NCBI RefSeq assembly: GCF_025165795.1
Contig: NZ_JAJAGO010000022.1
Coordinates: 1-64,000 of the forward strand
DNA: 64,000 nt
Direction of reading: 5' to 3'
DNA from: Streptomyces gossypii
GTDB taxonomy: Bacteria > Actinomycetota > Actinomycetes > Streptomycetales > Streptomycetaceae
Below, piece after piece: positions 54,025-62,178 of the stretch; position 1 is the stretch's first letter, and the number at the start of each line of letters is the position of its first letter. The notes under the pieces were generated by a model that saw nothing but the letters and a program-made list of their open reading frames with translations, searched no databases and had not been told where the DNA came from. A program made the translations under genes and the position numbers.

Positions 54025-54748
54025 GTGCGCACTCTCCGAAAAAGGTGGTGAGGGAATTGACGAACGCCTCAGGACGTTCGACGGGCAGCATGTGACGCGT
54101 CTTTGGGATGACCACCGCGCGGCAGTCCGGAAGGGCCGAGGCGAGCCGACAGGTCATCTCGGGGGTGGAGCCGGAATCTTTCTCACCCGTCACAGCCAGC
54201 GCGGGTACGGTGATCGCGCCCAGGTCCGGGCCGAGTTCGGCGTCTGCCGTGGCGAACACGCGGTAGCAGTTGAGGAAGGACCTGACGTCGTTGGCTCGCA
54301 TCGTGGACTCGGTCCGGCTGACCCAGACGGGGTCGACATCGGTGCCGGCGAACCACCGCTCGAGGGACGCGGCGGCACTCACCGCGAAGTCGGTCTCCGC
54401 GGTGCGGAGTCGGGCCAGGACGGACGCCCGCTCCTCGGGGGTCCGCTTGCACACCGAGCTGACCGAGGTCAGCGTGGCCACCAGCTCCGGCCGGTGCAGT
54501 GCCAGGTGTTGGGCGGCGAGCGCGCCAAGGGAGAAACCGACAAGGTGCGAGCCCACCGGGATCTCACCCGCCACCCCGTCGGCCAGGTCGGCAAGTGTCA
54601 TCGTGTCGCCCGCCGGGGGGCGAGAGCCGTGGCCCGGCAGGTCTGGGGTGATCACGGTGAATCGGTCGGCCAGCAGCGCGGACGCGGGCTCCCACATGGT
54701 GCGGTCGAGCCCGACGCCGTGCAGCAGCACTATGGTCGGCTTGCTCAT
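54017..54748 (-). CDS. Alpha/beta hydrolase
   Basis: The 243-aa hydrolase has LLHGVGLDRTMWEPASALL (oxyanion loop), the nucleophile elbow LVGFSLGALAA, Asp in VTGEKDSGSTP and His in PKTRHMLPVERPEAF. Size and motifs are those of enol-lactone/C-C or amide hydrolases of catabolic pathways. It could release the nitrogen-containing fragment after ring opening, which is inference. In an operon with neighbours on both sides, six bases from the AA_synth gene stop. Confidence 0.9.
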   Translation of the reverse strand: MSKPTIVLLHGVGLDRTMWEPASALLADRFTVITPDLPGHGSRPPAGDTMTLADLADGVAGEIPVGSHLVGFSLGALAAQHLALHRPELVATLTSVSSVCKRTPEERASVLARLRTAETDFAVSAAASLERWFAGTDVDPVWVSRTESTMRANDVRSFLNCYRVFATADAELGPDLGAITVPALAVTGEKDSGSTPEMTCRLASALPDCRAVVIPKTRHMLPVERPEAFVNSLTTFFGECAHA

Positions 54749-54754
54749 GCGTGC

Positions 54755-55306
54755 CTACTGCTCGGTCGAGAGCGAAGCCAGCCGCTGCTGGGGACGCCCC
54801 TGGGCGGCGGCGGCGAGCACGACGACGATCTCGTTCGGGTGGGGGGCGTCGGCGATCCGGACCTCGACGGTCTGGTGGTGCGAGCGGATCGTGGCGTCGG
54901 TGATGTGCTTCAGCGGGATGTCGAACACCACGCCGGCAGCTCCGCGCTTCTCGACGGCCGGGAGCAGGGTGCTGGCGTTCGCGGCCTTGCGGAAGTGGTC
55001 GCCGAACTTGAGTGTGTGGATCAAAGCCGAGCCGTGCTCGATCTCGCCGCCCAGGCCGACGATGGCCGCCTTGCCATAGGCCTCGGCGGGAGCCTCGAGG
55101 GCATCGAGCACCGCCGGGGCCAGCAGCGCGCCAAGCTCGGAGGCGTTCGCGTCGATACCGGGAGCGAGGTCCTCGACAAAGCCCTGACCGGCCCAGGGAT
55201 TCCCGATCACCGCTGCGACGACGGCGACCCGGGCGGGGCGGGTGACGTCTCGGCCGCCTTCCGTGCGGATTTCCTCGACAACGGTCACGATCTTGCGAAT
55301 GCTCAT
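54755..55306 (-). CDS. AA_synth-family protein (PF06684-like), paralogue B
   Basis: The 183-aa protein (VAVVAAVIGNPWAGQGFVEDLAPGIDANASELG, YGKAAIVGLGGEIEHGSALIHTLKFGDHFRKA, IRSHHQTVEVRIADAPHPNEIVVVLA) belongs to the so-called amino acid synthesis family, whose reaction is not established. It is about 35-40 percent alike by eye to the next upstream gene, sharing NPWAG, GKAAIVG..GEIEH.GALIHT and RSHYQT. The pair may form a heteromer. ATG overlaps the stop of its paralogue. Confidence 0.8.
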   Translation of the reverse strand: MSIRKIVTVVEEIRTEGGRDVTRPARVAVVAAVIGNPWAGQGFVEDLAPGIDANASELGALLAPAVLDALEAPAEAYGKAAIVGLGGEIEHGSALIHTLKFGDHFRKAANASTLLPAVEKRGAAGVVFDIPLKHITDATIRSHHQTVEVRIADAPHPNEIVVVLAAAAQGRPQQRLASLSTEQ

Positions 55307-55932
55307 GACGGGACTTCCTCCAGGGTTTCGGTGGTGACGGCAAAGTCGGTCGTGCGGTCCCCGATGCGGGGGTGCGGGCGAGGCCCCGTCGATGCGGCGG
55401 CGATGACGACGATCTCGTCCGCACACGGGGCGTCGGCAACACGAGCGCTGATGGTCTGGTAATGACTGCGAGTCGCCGCGTGCGTCTTGTGCCAGAGCGG
55501 AACGATCAGCGTTTCGCCGGCTTCGGCACGCGTGTCGGCGAAGCAGATGATCGACTCGCCCTGGAGGAACTCCCGGACCAGGTTGCCGAAGTACGGCGTG
55601 TGGATGAGGGCTCCGGCGTGCTCGATCTCGCCCGCGGTGCCGACGATCGCGGCCTTGCCGAAGGATTCGATCTCCTCCACGCTGCCCAGCGCAGTGATGA
55701 GCCGGTCGGTCAGGAGCTTCGCAAGCACCGGGGCGACTCGGGCCTGCTCAGAGGACAGATCAGTTGAAGGGCCGGCGCCCGCCCAGGGGTTCCGTATGAC
55801 GGCAGCGACGCTGGCTCGCCGCGCGGGCTGTGCAGGGGCCTCGCCCGCCTCGGTGACGACGGCCTCTCGGTAGACCACCAGCTTGCGGAGATCGATGCTC
55901 TCGTCCGGGCGATCCGGGATGCGCTGTTGCAT
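55303..55932 (-). CDS. AA_synth-family protein (PF06684-like), paralogue A
   Basis: The 209-aa protein shares the family core with its downstream neighbour (VAAVIRNPWAGAGPSTDLSSEQARVAPVLAKLL, FGKAAIVGTAGEIEHAGALIHTPYFGNLVREFLQG, TRSHYQTISARVADAPCADEIVVIAA) but has about 15 extra residues at each end. It heads the six-gene minus operon. ATG 55932 lies only two or three bases after the predicted transcript start, so it is probably leaderless. Function unknown; presence of two copies in a degradative operon suggests a catalytic or metal-binding role in the pathway. Confidence 0.78.
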   Translation of the reverse strand: MQQRIPDRPDESIDLRKLVVYREAVVTEAGEAPAQPARRASVAAVIRNPWAGAGPSTDLSSEQARVAPVLAKLLTDRLITALGSVEEIESFGKAAIVGTAGEIEHAGALIHTPYFGNLVREFLQGESIICFADTRAEAGETLIVPLWHKTHAATRSHYQTISARVADAPCADEIVVIAAASTGPRPHPRIGDRTTDFAVTTETLEEVPS

Positions 55933-55940
55933 GGCACAGG

Positions 55941-55970
55941 ACCTTAGGTATCTCTCTTGCATGGGTCAAG
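55941..55970 (-). promoter_or_regulatory. Promoter of the minus catabolic operon with overlapping dyad
   Basis: TTGACC (55964-55969) and TAAGGT (55941-55946) are separated by exactly 17 bases, a near-consensus vegetative promoter that would start transcription next to ATG 55932. The imperfect dyad CTTG-7-CAAG (55956-55970) covers the -35 and spacer and could bind the GntR regulator encoded at 58764. Confidence 0.6.
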
Positions 55971-56174
55971 GGGATGGGTGGTGTACTTCTCCGTCTCCCA
56001 GATCGAACTACTCCCCGTGACCCCATATAGCTATGACCTGCACCTTCCGGCAAGTAGTCGCATCGAGCCGCGACCCGCTTCCACCAATCCCTTGACGCGA
56101 AATCTGTGACATGCCTTACTGCCTCTTGTATCCCAGAGCGGGTGGTCTCCAGCCCCGCGGACTCAAGGAGTTTC

Positions 56175-57794
56175 ATGTCCAGTCCCCTTCGATCGGGTGC
56201 GGAAATGACCCCCGCGACGCCGTCCGGAAGCGTTGTCGAACACGGCACCGACGACGTGGACGAAAGCCACGGGGGCGGCGACGGCCATCCTGCGGGCAGG
56301 CTCGGCTCGGTCTTCTGGACCTCGGTCGGCGTCTCCGCCCTCTTCGCCGGCTGGGCGGCGCTCTTCACCGAGAACCTGAACAAGGTCACGGCCGACTCCC
56401 TGAACTGGGTGACGTCCACGTTCGGTTGGGCCTACTTGGTGGTCACGCTCGCCATCCTTGTCTTCCTGGTATGTCTGGCCCTCAGCCCGGCCGGCGCCAT
56501 GCGACTCGGTAAAGACACCGATCGCCCCGAGTTCTCGACACTGACCTGGTTCGCCATGATTCTCAGCGCGGTCATGGGAATCGGGCTGGTCTCCTACGGC
56601 GTCGCTGAACCGATCTCGCACCTCACGAACCCGCCGCACGGCCTCGCGGAGCCGAACACGTCGGCAGCAGCCGTGCGAGCCCTCCAGTACTCCTACTTCG
56701 ACTGGGGCCTGAACGCCTGGGCGATCTTCGCCGTCTTCGGTCTCGCCATCGCCTACTCGACCTACCGCAAGGGCCGCCGCACTCTGGTCAGCCAGCTGTT
56801 CGTACCGCTGCTGGGCGCCCGCGTGAACGGGCCGATCGGCAAGGCGATCGACGTGCTCGCCGTGTTCGCGACGCTCTTCGGCACCACAACGTCCCTCGGT
56901 CTGGGCGCTCTCCAGGTGAACAACGGTCTCGGCACCCTGTTCGGGATCCCGGTCAACTCGGTGACCCAGGTGCTCATCATCGCCGCAGTCACGGCGATCT
57001 TCACGCTCTCCGCGGTGACCGGTATCAGCAAGGGCATCAAGTTCCTGAGCCAGGGCAGCACGTTGCTCGCGGTCGCACTGTTCGTCTTCATGATCATCGT
57101 GGGGCCCGCCGTCTTCATCGCGAACCTGTACATCGAATCCGTGGGCCTGTGGGCCAGCGACTTCTTCCGGATGAGTCTCCAGGGCACCGCGTTCGGAGAC
57201 CTCGAGTGGATGCAGATGTGGACCTACTTCATGATGGCCTGGTGGGTCTCCTGGGGGGCCTTCGTCGGTGTCTTCCTCGCCCGCATCTCCCGTGGCCGCA
57301 CCATCCGTGGATTCATCACGGGCGTCCTGGTCGTCCCCAGCGTCGTGTTCTTCACTTGGTTCGCGGTCTTCGGCGGTACGGCGATCCACGTCGACCTGTT
57401 CCAGGGCGGGGACATCGCCAAGCGCACCACGGCCGACATCAACAGCGCGTTCTTCGCGACCCTCGACCACTTCCCGTTGGCCGACATCACGTCGGTGATC
57501 GCGATCATCCTGGTCGTGATGTTCTTCGTCTCCGGTGCGGACGCCAACACCTACGTGCTGAGCATGATGACCTCGGACGGGTCGCTCACACCGCGTCGTT
57601 CGGTGCTCGTCCTCTGGGGAGTCATCACCGGCGCCACTGCCGTCGTGCTCATACTCGCCGGCGGACTGACGGCACTTCAGAACGTAGTCATCGTGACGTC
57701 CTTGCCCTTCCTGGTGATCATCGCCGGCCTGGTGGTGTCCTTCTGGAAGGAGCTGGGCGCAGACAGAAAGGAGAAGGCTGATGTCGAACGCTGA
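56175..57794 (+). CDS. BCCT-family transporter (betaine/carnitine/choline type)
   Basis: The 539-aa protein has about 12 transmembrane helices and the BCCT signature around MGIGLVSYGVAEPISHLTNPP, WGLNAWAIFAVFGLAIAYSTYRKG and MWTYFMMAWWVSWGAFVGVFLARISRGRTIRGFI, with tryptophans of the substrate box in place. BCCT carriers import zwitterionic quaternary amines with Na+ or H+. AAGGAG precedes the ATG. It opens the plus half of the divergent cluster and overlaps the next gene by 14 bases. A short C-terminal tail argues against an osmosensing role and for nutrient uptake (inference). Confidence 0.93.
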   Translation: MSSPLRSGAEMTPATPSGSVVEHGTDDVDESHGGGDGHPAGRLGSVFWTSVGVSALFAGWAALFTENLNKVTADSLNWVTSTFGWAYLVVTLAILVFLVCLALSPAGAMRLGKDTDRPEFSTLTWFAMILSAVMGIGLVSYGVAEPISHLTNPPHGLAEPNTSAAAVRALQYSYFDWGLNAWAIFAVFGLAIAYSTYRKGRRTLVSQLFVPLLGARVNGPIGKAIDVLAVFATLFGTTTSLGLGALQVNNGLGTLFGIPVNSVTQVLIIAAVTAIFTLSAVTGISKGIKFLSQGSTLLAVALFVFMIIVGPAVFIANLYIESVGLWASDFFRMSLQGTAFGDLEWMQMWTYFMMAWWVSWGAFVGVFLARISRGRTIRGFITGVLVVPSVVFFTWFAVFGGTAIHVDLFQGGDIAKRTTADINSAFFATLDHFPLADITSVIAIILVVMFFVSGADANTYVLSMMTSDGSLTPRRSVLVLWGVITGATAVVLILAGGLTALQNVVIVTSLPFLVIIAGLVVSFWKELGADRKEKADVER

Positions 57795-58206
57795 CAATCG
57801 CCGCGAGCTCATAGAGAAAGTCTGGGCCGCGGCCTGGGGCCAGGGCGATGTCGAGGCCCTCGACAAGCTGCTGAGCCCCGCCTACCTCCGTCACGGCGGA
57901 GACCCGCACCCGCAGGGCCTGAGCACCTTCAAGGCCTCGATCATCTCCACTCGGTCGGCGTTTCCCGACCTGGTCACGACCATCGACGACATCGTGATCG
58001 ACGACGACAGGGCAGCGATCCGCTGGCACAGCAGCGGAACCCACGAGAACTCATTCCTCGGTGTCCCCGCCACCAAGCGGCGGGTCGACGTCAGCGGCGC
58101 CACCTTCGCTCGATTCGAGGGAGACCGAACCGTCGAGGAGTTCGTGACGTGGGACCCCCGGGCTCTGCTCTCGGCACTGGGCATCATCCAGGTGGGACAG
58201 GGCTGA
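57781..58206 (+). CDS. SnoaL-like / ester-cyclase-fold protein
   Basis: The 141-aa protein has the NTF2-like pattern MSNADNRRELIEKVWAAAWGQGDVEALDKLLSPAYLRHG, FPDLVTTIDDIVIDDDRAAIRWHSSGTHE, FLGVPATKRRVDVSGATFARFEGDRTVEEFVTWD. Members are small hydrolases/isomerases or binding proteins; the role here is unknown. The start lies inside the transporter's 3' end, so translation is coupled. Confidence 0.82.
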   Translation: MSNADNRRELIEKVWAAAWGQGDVEALDKLLSPAYLRHGGDPHPQGLSTFKASIISTRSAFPDLVTTIDDIVIDDDRAAIRWHSSGTHENSFLGVPATKRRVDVSGATFARFEGDRTVEEFVTWDPRALLSALGIIQVGQG

Positions 58207-58232
58207 CGATCAAGATGACAAGGAGTATTTCC

Positions 58233-58736
58233 ATGGCCCCGCTTCCTGCGAAGCCTGACATCGACCTGATGAAGCAGGTCAACCGGCAGTTCGTCACCGG
58301 TGTCACGGTCGTGACCGCGATGGACGGAAAAACCCCCAGGGGGCTGGCTGTCAACACGTTCTCGAGCATCTCGCTCGCCCCCGCCACCGTGATGGTGTGC
58401 GTCCAGCACACCTCGTCCACGCACGACTGTCTGTTCCGGGCGGAGCACCTCGCGATCAACATCCTCTCCACGGACCAGCTCGACGTCGTCAGCACGTTCG
58501 CGGGGAAGTCCGATGATAAATTCAAGGGCCTCGACTGGGAGACCGGCCCGTTCGGGAGCCCGCTGATCGCTCGGAGTAGCGCGCAGATGGAGGTCGAGAT
58601 CCGCGAGCGGCTCCAGGCCAGCACCCATACGATCTTCGTCTGCCGTGCAGTGCACGCTGCGGCTTTTGAGAACCATCCGATGGTATACAGCGCGGGCAAG
58701 TTCTTCGACGGTGGGGCGCTCGCGCCTCTGGGATGA
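58233..58736 (+). CDS. Flavin reductase (FMN reductase, HpaC/RutF-like)
   Basis: The 167-aa protein has the flavin-reductase-domain order: NRQFVTGVTVVTAMDGKTPRGLAVNTFSSISLAPATVMVCVQ, HLAINILSTDQLDVVSTFAGK, FENHPMVYSAGKFF. It would provide reduced FMN to the luciferase-like monooxygenase at 51211 using NAD(P)H. ATG 58233 is chosen over 58215 for the AAGGAG eight bases ahead. Third gene of the plus operon. Confidence 0.9.
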   Translation: MAPLPAKPDIDLMKQVNRQFVTGVTVVTAMDGKTPRGLAVNTFSSISLAPATVMVCVQHTSSTHDCLFRAEHLAINILSTDQLDVVSTFAGKSDDKFKGLDWETGPFGSPLIARSSAQMEVEIRERLQASTHTIFVCRAVHAAAFENHPMVYSAGKFFDGGALAPLG

Positions 58737-58763
58737 TCAGCGGGCGGGACGGAGGAGGATTCG

Positions 58764-59468
58764 GTGAATCAACGCACAAGCGGGTCGGCGAAGCGGTCGA
58801 TGCAGGTCAGGGTGAGCGCCGAGATGCGGCAGCGCATCATCAAGGGTGACATCGAGCCCGGGGCGCCGCTCTCGGAGCTGGCTCTCGCGGAGGAGTTCGG
58901 CGTCAGTCGGACGCCGGTCCGCGAGGCCCTCAAGCAGCTGCAGACCGAGGGCTTGGTCGAGATCCGGCCCCGCGTCGGAACCTTCGTCACCACCCCGTCC
59001 CGCCGCGAGATCACCGAACTCTTCGAGATGAAGGAGCTCCTGGAGGGGGCTGCCGCCCGTCTCCTCGCCCAACGCGGCAGGGTCACGGAGATAGACCGGC
59101 TCGAGGGAAATCTGCGCGAAGCCGATGCGGCGGTGGCGCGGGACGACCGGGAGCGCTACGCGCAGTTGGTCCAGGAGTTCCACGACCTGCTCATCCTCGG
59201 CGCCGACAACAGCAAACTGGAAGCCCACTACCGGACGTTGATGAACCAGTTGGCCTACCCCCGGTTGGTCAACACCTCGCTGAGCCAGCCAGGCCGTGCT
59301 CTTCAGTCGGACCGCGAGCACCACCTCGTCCTGGAGCTGATCCTCGAGAAGGACGGCGACAGCGCCGAACGTGTCATGCGTGAGCACGTCAGGGCCAGTC
59401 GACGAGCCCTGCTGGCAGGCCTGCCCATCAGCAGTTCGAACGCGAGCATCGGCACAGCAAGCCCCTGA
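58764..59468 (+). CDS. GntR-family transcriptional regulator (FadR/FCD type)
   Basis: The 234-aa regulator has an N-terminal winged helix (MRQRIIKGDIEPGAPLSELALAEEFGVSRTPVREALKQLQTEGLVEIRPRVGTFV) and a helical FCD ligand-binding domain (ELFEMKELLEGAAARLLAQRG, YAQLVQEFHDLLILGADNSKL, DREHHLVLELILEKDGDSAERVMREHV). It starts at GTG after GGAGGAGG. It most likely senses a pathway intermediate and controls both arms of the divergent cluster. Confidence 0.92.
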   Translation: MNQRTSGSAKRSMQVRVSAEMRQRIIKGDIEPGAPLSELALAEEFGVSRTPVREALKQLQTEGLVEIRPRVGTFVTTPSRREITELFEMKELLEGAAARLLAQRGRVTEIDRLEGNLREADAAVARDDRERYAQLVQEFHDLLILGADNSKLEAHYRTLMNQLAYPRLVNTSLSQPGRALQSDREHHLVLELILEKDGDSAERVMREHVRASRRALLAGLPISSSNASIGTASP

Positions 59469-59601
59469 TTCTGACGTCTCTCGCCAGTGAGGGTGCTCGG
59501 GTAGCTGGCGCAGTCCCGCCAGGGTTGAGCAGCCAGGCGTCGGCGCCGTGTGCGAGGACAACGGCATCACGCGCCGGGACGGCGATGTGCCAACGGCCCT
59601 G
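59469..59601. other. Spacer with coding-like remnant at the right border of the catabolic cluster
   Basis: On the minus strand just after the Nudix stop, 59480-59598 reads GRWHIAVPARDAVVLAHGAD then AWLLNPGGTAPATRAPSLAR with chromosomal codon bias but no start. It looks like part of a former gene. No terminator hairpin is evident between the two convergent genes. Confidence 0.35.
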
Positions 59602-60081
59602 CTATGCCTCCTGCATCCCAGCGAACCAGGTCGGTCCACCCTCGGTGGCCTGCTTGATCCGCATCAGCGCGAAGTCCTCCAGCGGCGGCAGCGCGTCCAG
59701 CGTGAACCAGCCGACCTCCAGCGACTCGTCGTCGTTGACCCGCGCCTCGCCGCCGACGGCGCGGCAGCGGAAGCAGATGTCCATGAACTGGCAGCGGTCG
59801 CCGTTGGGGTACTCGACCGGCTCCATGCCCTGGACGAGGATGACGCGCTCGGGTACGCACAGCACCGCGGTCTCCTCCTCGACCTCGCGCACCGCGGTGG
59901 CGGCGGGCTGCTCACCGGGCTCCGCGATGCCCCCGATGATGGACCAGCCGCCGGTGTCGGCACGCCGCGCCAGCAGTACCCGGCCCTGATCGTCGACGAC
60001 GACGGCGCTGACACCGGGCAGGAAGAGCAGCTGGCGTCCGGCGCTGACGCGCAGCTCGCGAATGAAGTCGGGAGTAGCCAT
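59602..60081 (-). CDS. Nudix hydrolase
   Basis: The 159-aa protein has a complete Nudix box, GGIAEPGEQPAATAVREVEEETAV (G..5..E..7..REVEEE), after LLFLPGVSAVVVDDQGRVLLARRADTGGWSI. It hydrolyses a nucleoside diphosphate derivative; the substrate is not predictable. ATG 60081 (MATPDFIREL) is chosen as the family-like start. Divergent from the ligase-like membrane protein. Confidence 0.9.
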   Translation of the reverse strand: MATPDFIRELRVSAGRQLLFLPGVSAVVVDDQGRVLLARRADTGGWSIIGGIAEPGEQPAATAVREVEEETAVLCVPERVILVQGMEPVEYPNGDRCQFMDICFRCRAVGGEARVNDDESLEVGWFTLDALPPLEDFALMRIKQATEGGPTWFAGMQEA

Positions 60082-60270
60082 GCGCCCGACCCTACGTCCT
60101 CGGCTGATCATCCCGGCCTGCACACAGAGCACATGATTCCCACCCGAGTCGTCCACATTCCGTGGTCGGAGCCATTACGGTGGGCAGCCGGATCACAGCC
60201 CGGATCACAAGCCCGCATCCCGCCCCACCGGGGGCGCGGCGCCCACCAGGTCTCAAAGGGGCGTACGGCA

Positions 60271-61302
60271 ATGGTCTCACCCGCACCCGCGCAGTCCGCA
60301 GCACCGGAACGGAAGGGCAACGCCTGCGACATCACCGGTGTGCTCGTACTGGGCTCCTGTGCGGGCTGGGCGCTGTTCACGGCCGCGGGCCGGGACGCCC
60401 GTCCGGAGGGGGTACTGCTGGCGGTCCTCGCGGTCGCCGCCGGATACGCCTGCGGACGGATCTCGGGAGCCCTGCTGCCCGTCGGCGCCCCCTCCGTGGC
60501 GGCGCTCGGCGGCGCGGCCCTGGTGCTGGCGTCCCCGCAGATGATTCCCGGCCTGACGGACGGCCCGATGGGGTCGGCGCCCATCGGGCGCACCGGGGCG
60601 ACTGCCGCGCTGTTCGTCCTGACGGTCGGGGCGGCCTGCTGCGCCGCCTGGTCCTCGGAGTCACCACCGGTACGGCTGGCGCTGCGGCTGCTGGCCCTGT
60701 GCACGGTGGGCGCCGCACTGGTACTCGGCTCGGCGACGGCGTTCGTCACGGCCCTCGCGGTGCTGCTGAGCTCCCTCGCCGCGGATCTGATGCGGCAGCG
60801 GCTGCTGGGGCTGGCGGGCCTCGTGCTGGTCACTCTCACTGTCACCGGCGGCAGCTGGGCGGCGGCCGAGAACAGGCTGCCCGCCGGGCTGACGGCCTCC
60901 ATGGAGGGCCAGCTGACCGAACACCGCACCGGGCTGTGGAAGGACGCGCTCACCCTCGCCCGGGAACGCCCGCTCAAGGGCTCGGGTCCCGACACCTTCG
61001 GCGGGCTGAGTCCGACCGCCCAGCGGGCCGCCGAGCCCGACGGGAAGGCCCACTCGGCGCTGTTCCAGGTCACCGCGGAGCAGGGGCTCCCCGGGACGGG
61101 GCTGCTGGCGGCCGCCTTCGGATGGCTGCTGTTCGCGCTGTGGATCTCGCCGCGCGCGACGCCCGTGGTGCTCACGGCCGCCGCCGCTCTCACCGCGCTC
61201 GCGGCCCTGGCCACCGTCTCCAACGCGCTCAGCTTCACAGGAGTCACCACGGGTGCGGGACTGCTGGCCGGGATCGCGACGGCGCGCAGGCTGCCGGACT
61301 GA
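60271..61302 (+). CDS. O-antigen-ligase-like polytopic membrane protein
   Basis: The 343-aa protein has eight to nine hydrophobic helices and the Wzy_C-type periplasmic loop HRTGLWKDALTLARERPLKGSGPDTFG...KAHSALFQVTAEQGLPGTGLLAAAFGWLLF, which contains the conserved Arg and His. Such proteins polymerise or ligate glycans at the membrane; no glycan cluster is adjacent. Shorter than classical ligases (about 400 aa). The ATG follows AAAGGGG. Confidence 0.75.
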   Translation: MVSPAPAQSAAPERKGNACDITGVLVLGSCAGWALFTAAGRDARPEGVLLAVLAVAAGYACGRISGALLPVGAPSVAALGGAALVLASPQMIPGLTDGPMGSAPIGRTGATAALFVLTVGAACCAAWSSESPPVRLALRLLALCTVGAALVLGSATAFVTALAVLLSSLAADLMRQRLLGLAGLVLVTLTVTGGSWAAAENRLPAGLTASMEGQLTEHRTGLWKDALTLARERPLKGSGPDTFGGLSPTAQRAAEPDGKAHSALFQVTAEQGLPGTGLLAAAFGWLLFALWISPRATPVVLTAAAALTALAALATVSNALSFTGVTTGAGLLAGIATARRLPD

Positions 61303-61390
61303 GTGGCTTACTCGGGCGATTCCGACAACGCGGCGAGCGGGCGTGCCAGGCGTCGCGGGCCAGGCGGGACCTTCGCAACACGCCCTGGCG

Positions 61391-61981
61391 TCAGGCCGAG
61401 GCGGTGGTTGTGCCGTTCGCGCCCGGGGGCAGCACGCTCAGCCGCTGCCGGATGACGCGGACGGCCGCTTCGGCGTCGTCCACCGTCACGGTGAAGACGC
61501 GGCCGTCGCCCAGCGTGAGCACCACGCCCTCGCCCCGGCGCACGATGACCCCGGTGCCCAGCTCGGGCCGCCAGCGGTAGCCCCAGCCGCCCCACTGCCG
61601 AGGAGTCACCACGGGAGCGCGATGCGCCCCCACCACCTGACGCAGCGGGATACGGCGGCGCGGCAGCCCGGCATGACCGCAGCGCACCTCGAGCGCCTCG
61701 CTGTCCACACGGACCTCGACGCTCACGAAGGCGAGCGTCCCGAAGAGCATCAGCAGCCCGGCGGCGACACAGCCGACCACTGACATGACCAGCGGGGCTC
61801 CGCTGTAGCTCGACGCCGTCTGCACGGCGAGCACGATGCCCAGCGCCAGACATCCGGCGCCGAGGCTGGCCATCGGCCACTGGAGGCGGTTTCGGGCCCG
61901 CCCCGTCCAGACTTCCGGAACGTGCTCCGGCTCAGGGGCGGCGTCCTGGGCGGCCCCTTCCTCGCGGGGGTGGTCGTTCAT
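61391..61981 (-). CDS. Membrane protein with PH-like C-terminal domain
   Basis: The 196-aa protein has an acidic N-terminus and WTGRARNRLQWPMASLGAGCLALGIVLAV as the first helix. VVGCVAAGLLMLFGTLAFVSVEVRV is the second, followed by a beta-rich cytoplasmic part (LEVRCGHAGLPRRRIPLRQVVGAHRAPVVTPRQWGGWGYRW, TGVIVRRGEGVVLTLGDGRVFTVTVDDAEAAV). This resembles bacterial PH-domain/DUF3093-like membrane proteins. Function unknown. Confidence 0.75.
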   Translation of the reverse strand: MNDHPREEGAAQDAAPEPEHVPEVWTGRARNRLQWPMASLGAGCLALGIVLAVQTASSYSGAPLVMSVVGCVAAGLLMLFGTLAFVSVEVRVDSEALEVRCGHAGLPRRRIPLRQVVGAHRAPVVTPRQWGGWGYRWRPELGTGVIVRRGEGVVLTLGDGRVFTVTVDDAEAAVRVIRQRLSVLPPGANGTTTASA

Positions 61982-62178
61982 GGCATCGAGCCTACGCCCG
62001 ACAACGGGTACGCACCGTCCTCATCCGGTCAGCGCAAGGCGCCTGCCTGCTGGCCCTGCGGGGACCAGCCGGCGGCTCGTGTCATCGCGCCCCAGTACAC
62101 CGTCGGAGTGACGAAGGTCTCAGGGGGCCCTGACGGCGGCACGGAAGCGGGCGGAAGCAGAACGGAAAGGGCGGTGCC

